Of a stretch of 64,000 bases of DNA, positions 29,001 to 35,000 are shown piece after piece. The stretch comes from Hippopus hippopus (lineage: Eukaryota > Mollusca > Bivalvia > Cardiida > Cardiidae). The stretch's first letter is position 1. The number at the start of each line of letters is the position of its first letter. The position numbers and the translations under genes were made by a program. The notes under the pieces are model-generated. The model was not told the DNA's origin, ran no database searches, and worked only from the letters and a program-made list of their open reading frames with translations. Location: positions 21,703,881-21,767,880 of the forward strand of contig OX328096.1 of assembly GCA_946811185.2 (NCBI GenBank), written 5' to 3'.

Positions 29001-32000
29001 ATGATACATGCACGCAAATTTGAGTCCCTTTTACGTTCATCTTGGAATTATTTAAGAATGCATCTTTCTCATTATTTCAAAAATGTCAAGTATTTCTACA
29101 TGTTGATAGGATATTTGATCCCTGGCTCTCTGAATAACCATTGGTAAAAAACACTTATGACATTTTCATGGCTTTCTTGAACAACAAAGTTTAAGATTTG
29201 TGTCCATTTGAAAGCATTTGTAGACGACATATAAAATGTGTCTACAATGAAGAGATTTGTTTTTGGAAAGGTAAAAAGCATTGTGGGCCAAGGAGGAACC
29301 ATTGGTTACAGACATTTTCTCTTAAAGTTGCCAAAGGATTTTCTCTCTGTATAGTCTGATGTTGACCTACATCTCGGAAAAAGCAACGTAAGAAATGCAT
29401 GATACCCTAAGCCTATACTAGTAGTTTTTTTTTTTCGGGGCTTATAAAGACTGTAAAGATGCAGTTACTTACGAGGACTTTCCACTGCCCGTTGGACCCA
29501 TGATGGCATTCATACCAGGTTTGAAGATTCCACTGAAAACAGAGAAATCATGTAAAATGATTGGAAGTTATTCTTAAGAACACTAAAAAACTGTCATTTC
29601 AAGTGTAATTCTCATTTTTATTTAACTCTTTACCACACGAAAAAAATTTAGACTAGTCCAAATTGAAAGCATTTGCAGACATCAATTTAAATTTGGCTCA
29701 AATGGCATTTGTCTTTGATAGGATAGAAAGCATTGTGGGACAAGGAGAAAATGCTGGTAACCAGCATTTCCTCCTTTTTCACCAATGTTTTCAAAAAGTC
29801 TCTTCTTCAGGGTTGTTAAAACTCGAGATTGTGTGGTAAAGTGTTGAACTCTTTACCATAGAACAAAGTTTTAGACTTGTCCAATTTGAAAGCATTGCAT
29901 ACAACAAATCAAATGTTAATCAACACATGAAACTTGTGGTTCAAGTGGTTTAGGTTAACAAAAATTGTGTTTCTTTCTTAACATACAATCAGACTAAGAA
30001 TACAAGTAGAATGGTAGCTGCATTTTACCTAACATCTTGATTCACAAGGAGTAAAGGGTATCTGTTTGCTTCAGAACTACGAGCTATGAGCCCTGCCATA
30101 GTCAATTATACTTCTAGATTTTGCGTACCAACAGTTACATTGTATCATAAACAAATAATCTACAAACATCTTTTAAACCTTTATCACTCATTGACTGAAT
30201 TGATAGATTGGTGTTTAATGCCACTTTTAACATTATTTCAGTTATATCAGGGCGATAGCACGCATATTCATGTATGTCCTGGGTTTCACCAGTAATGGAC
30301 TGGAGCCCTTGCCATAAGACACGAAAGACCCAGTGCTTCCAGTGAGGCTTGAACCCAAGGCCTCCAGATTTTGAGTCCTAAACTTTACCACTGAGCCACT
30401 CAGGGCCCCCTGCCCCTCTTTATCAAACAATTCAGAGTTTTAATTACCTTGAGGAAGATGGCTTTTGAAAACATTATGGAGAAGGGAGAAAGTCCTGGTT
30501 GCCAACATTTTCTCATTTTCCCACAATGTTTCTTACCCTTCCTAAGGCAAATTTCACTTTTCAAGTCCTATTTAATTTGTAGTCTGCAAAGTTTTTGAAT
30601 ATGAACCAGTCTAAAACATTTTCATATATGGTAAAGAGTTATCACCCTTTGAAAGAGTAGAGTTGAACAGGCCTACACAGAAAAAGGTTCGCTAATATGC
30701 CTATGAGAAAAATAATTTATGCAAATGGAAACAAAATTACATCAGAAAAACTTCAACATTTATAAAAAAAAAAGGTTTGCAAATGACTGTTAAAATGACA
30801 CGTTTCAAATAACTATCATTAGATCACTTCTGAAACCATTACCTCAAATTGACCGAGTATTCTAAATGAGGTTTTTTTTTTTTATAGACAATAATGTTGC
30901 CATGACAATCAGTTATGATATGTAACTTGACTGGTTATCTTCTGGGGATATTGGGTTTTTCATATTTAGAAACATTTTTAATGTGTTCATTAATTACCAT
31001 CTGCAAGTTGTGATATAACCTTTTACTTTATATGTCGTACATGTATTTAACACATCACTAGACAACAATATTATAAGACTCGTCCACTTTGATAGCATTT
31101 GCAAATGACAAATTAAGAACGGCTTGAAAGGATTTGTCTTTGATAGGGTAGAAATCATTGTGGGAAAAGGAGAAAATGCTGGTCACCAGCATTTTCTCCT
31201 TTTCGCACAATGTTTTCAAAAGGCTTCTTCCGGAGGACTGATATGTCAAGGGGTTGCTTTATGAATGGTAAACCTCCTAGTCAGTGATAAATCACTACTA
31301 AAAGTTTACAAATGATCCCTAATCTTGCAGACTGTAGGGGCCAGTGCCTTTCTGTAAGCATAGCACTGTGGGATAGGACAAAATACAAAAAAAAGTCAAG
31401 TGTCCATTTGAAGGCATCTGAAAACAGAAAAGGCTTGTAAAGTCTATGGCAGATGACAGAAGATAAATAGTGTGAATTTTACTCTTTCCCAATCAACAAT
31501 ATATTGAAAAGGTCCATTTTGACGCATTTGCAGATGATAAATAATTATGTGGTTAAAATGATGAATTTTTACTTTGAAATGGTAGAAAATAATGTAGTTA
31601 AATAGGAGTTCTAAACTGCAGGTAACCAGTCTTTTCTTCTTTTGCCAAAGTGTCTCAAAAGAGATCTTCCTCCAAGTCTGTTCAAACATTGTTTGTTAAA
31701 GGGTTAAGCATCTATGTGAAATAGAGAGAAGTGCTCAATAAACTATAATATATATAGGACAGACTTTAAAGTCATCCCATAAACTTAATGATTGATATCG
31801 TCCTAATGATGTATTTCAAACAAGTATGTTGCATAAATCTTGTTAGATGATGAAGATGTCCGATATATCACCTGCTTTATTTTTTACCAAATGACGTAAG
31901 TTTAGACTTCTTCAAATTCAAAGCATTTATAGAGGACTAAAAATGTGACTAAAACCTGAAACTTGTTGTTGGCAGGGAGGAAAACATTGTGGAAAAAGGA

Positions 32001-35000
32001 GAAAATGCTGGTTACCAGCATTATCTCCTTTACCCACAATGTTTTCAAAAGACCTTCTTCCTCCGGATGGTTGAAACTCGGATCGTGTGGTAAAGGGTTA
32101 ATAAGTTATCTGTAACATTTAAGTCTTTTCCAAAAGACTGAATTAAAGCCTTGTCCCAATTCAAAGCATCTGCAGAAAACAAATTAATTGCTCTTCAAAA
32201 CATATAATTTCTATTCCAAAGAGTAGAAAACATTATGGGAAAAGGAGAAAATGCTTCCTGGTTACCAGCATCTTCTTTTCCCACATTTTTTTCAAAAGCC
32301 TTTTTCCATGGGGTTGTTAAACGGCGGGATTGTGTGATAAAGTGTTAAATTTCACTCTTTTCAACCTGTCCTTTTTTGACACCTCCTCATCATTATAATT
32401 TCAGAAAACACTGTCATTATACAAAATAACATCGCATAGCATGGACAATTTCTATTTCTATACCGTTTCAATTTTTTAATCTTATTTATTTTTAAGTTGT
32501 TTAATTCTATTGCCTTTAATTTATTAGATATCCCATTGATTAAATGGCGTATTATGCTTCTTTCAACATTATTTCAGTTATATCTTGGTCGAAACCAAAG
32601 GATAAACTTTTAAGAACATTGTGCAAAAATATTTTCTACCCCCTCAAAGACAAATAATTTCAGCCACAATTAATTTGTTGTCTGAAATTACTTTCAGTTT
32701 GGACAAATCTAAAAATTTATCCCCTGGTACAGGACTTAAGTCGCCTACAAATTACACAGTTCGAAATGAACATATTAAAATATTTCATGCTTAGTCAGTC
32801 GTATAAATGGATCAAGTCCCATTTTAGGCTACAAAAAATAGGTTCAGTGAAAAAGCATTAAAAGGACTTTTTTAGATGTTTTTATCCTGATTTTTTTTTT
32901 TCTTGTAAACAAGAACTACAAAATTTGCTTTTCTCTGCAAACATAAACCAGACAGTTACATGTCATAAAAAGGAGTGTATTGGGCATTTAAACCTTTACC
33001 ACACAATTTGGAGTTTTAACAACCCTGACGAAGAAGGCTTTTGAAAACACTGAGGGAAAAGGAGAAAATGCTGGTTACCAGAATTTTCTCCTTTTCCCAC
33101 AATGTTTTCTACTCTGTCAAAAACAGCAATCATCACTTCAGCAACATTCAATTTGCCATCTGCAATGCTTTGAATTTGGTCGAGTCCAAAATTTTATTGT
33201 TTGGTAAAGAGTCTTATTTGAATACAATTCCACACATGTTAATGAGCATGGATATTCCATTAAACCTTTGCAAAATTCTGGCATGAAATCTAAAATACAT
33301 TAGTAGTCTCCCACTCGGGATATACCACTAAAAAACATTTTTTCCTTTCATTAAAGCCCCTGTAAAGTCCAAACATAGGTAATTTTCACCGTTTATAACT
33401 CGAAAATATATCGGATAACCCATCACCACACACACATAAAAGATCAGAGAAAACTCGAAGGTGTCAGTTACTGCATTGGTTGCCGTGAAATACGAGTGCG
33501 AAAATGCATGGAGAAGCCCGTCGGTTTCAGGGACGCCACTGATCGAGACAACCTTCGTTATCGTTCGTGTATATTCGAACTAGGACTTCGAGAACGTCAT
33601 GTGATACCATTGCATCTCATTAGTGCTACACAGGACTACTGTTTACACTTCCAATAGTATGTCATCAGAGAATAAGATTGCTCATTCTGAACCTGTTTTC
33701 TTATTCAGATGTAGTAAAGTCTTCCTGTATTGATGATAAATGAATAAGCGATTATCTGCCTGTGTCGTCATTTTGTTTACAATGTCGATAAACTAATGTT
33801 AGAATGGGGACAAAAAGATCAAGTGAATAAAGGGTTTGTTTCGACGCCTTGAATGATCACATGGTGTTTACGTCACTATCACATCACTGCTGTGATTTAC
33901 GACGAAAAATCGGCTAATCTTCGGCGATCATCGATGTAAACAAACAGATAATGTGGCATGGTAGGAATTGTTCTAGTTTCAAAATTCTTTTTTCTGCCAT
34001 TGACTGGAACTTTTACAAACTGCACCTTTACATATTGTGCAAGTCATAATAATCGCCATATTTTTACATGGAAAAAATGAAATTTACTTTTATTTTATAA
34101 TTTATAAACAGGCCTTTTTACATTTGGACTTTACTGAGACTTTAATTTTTGTCCTTCTTCTTTGTCTCTTACTTAACTCTTTACCAAACAAAAATTTTTT
34201 GGACTTTTCCAAATCCAAAGCACTTGCAGGCAACAAATTAACCCTTTACCACACAATGACGCCTTTTAACACCCCTGAAGAAGAGGCCTTTTGAAAACAT
34301 TGTGGGAAAAGGAGAAAATGCTGGTTACCAGCATTTTCTCCTTTTCCCACAAAGTTTTCTACCCTATCAAAGAAAAGTTGCGTCATTTGAGCCACTATGA
34401 AATTGTCTTCTGCAAATGCTTTCAATTTGGATAGGTCTTAAATTTTGCCGTGTGGTAAAGGGTTAATTATGGCTCAAACAGAAAACTTTCTTTTATAGGG
34501 TAGAAAACATTGTGGGTATAGGAGAAAATGCTGGTCACCAACATTTTTCTCCTTTTCCCCACAATACTTTTTTTAAAAGTTTCCTTCATCAATGTCATTA
34601 GACCTCATGCTTGTGTGTTAAAGTGTTCATTCACTGATGAATCATTTTTGAAGTTTGGTTAGATTATAAAACTCTGAATAGCCCTCTTTAACTCTTTACC
34701 AAACGACAAAATCTTAGACTGATCCAAATTCAAAGCATTTGCAGACGACAAAATACACATGACTCACAAATTGAAACTTGACTTTGGAAGAGTAGAAAAC
34801 ATTGTGGGAAAAGGAGAAAATGCTGGTTACCAGCATTTTCTCCTTTCCCAGTGTTTTCAGTAGGCTTCTTCCTCGGTGTCGTTAAAACCAGGAATTGTTT
34901 GGTAGAGGGTTAAATATGTAATTCATAATTATATGCTTCCATTAATTTCTCCTATTGCAGAGGGAGACCTACATAAACATTGCTCAGGAATCCCAAGTAA

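Noticed and set aside
30000..30120. Possible extra ABCG2-like exon upstream of Walker A
   Set aside because: The exons at 36953 and 29473 join in phase and give the expected LRNID-GIFKPG; no further residues are missing.
30389..30401. tRNA-like A and B boxes at 30.3 kb and 37.8 kb
   Set aside because: No complete cloverleaf can be formed and the shared SINE tail follows, so these are tRNA-derived SINEs rather than tRNA genes.
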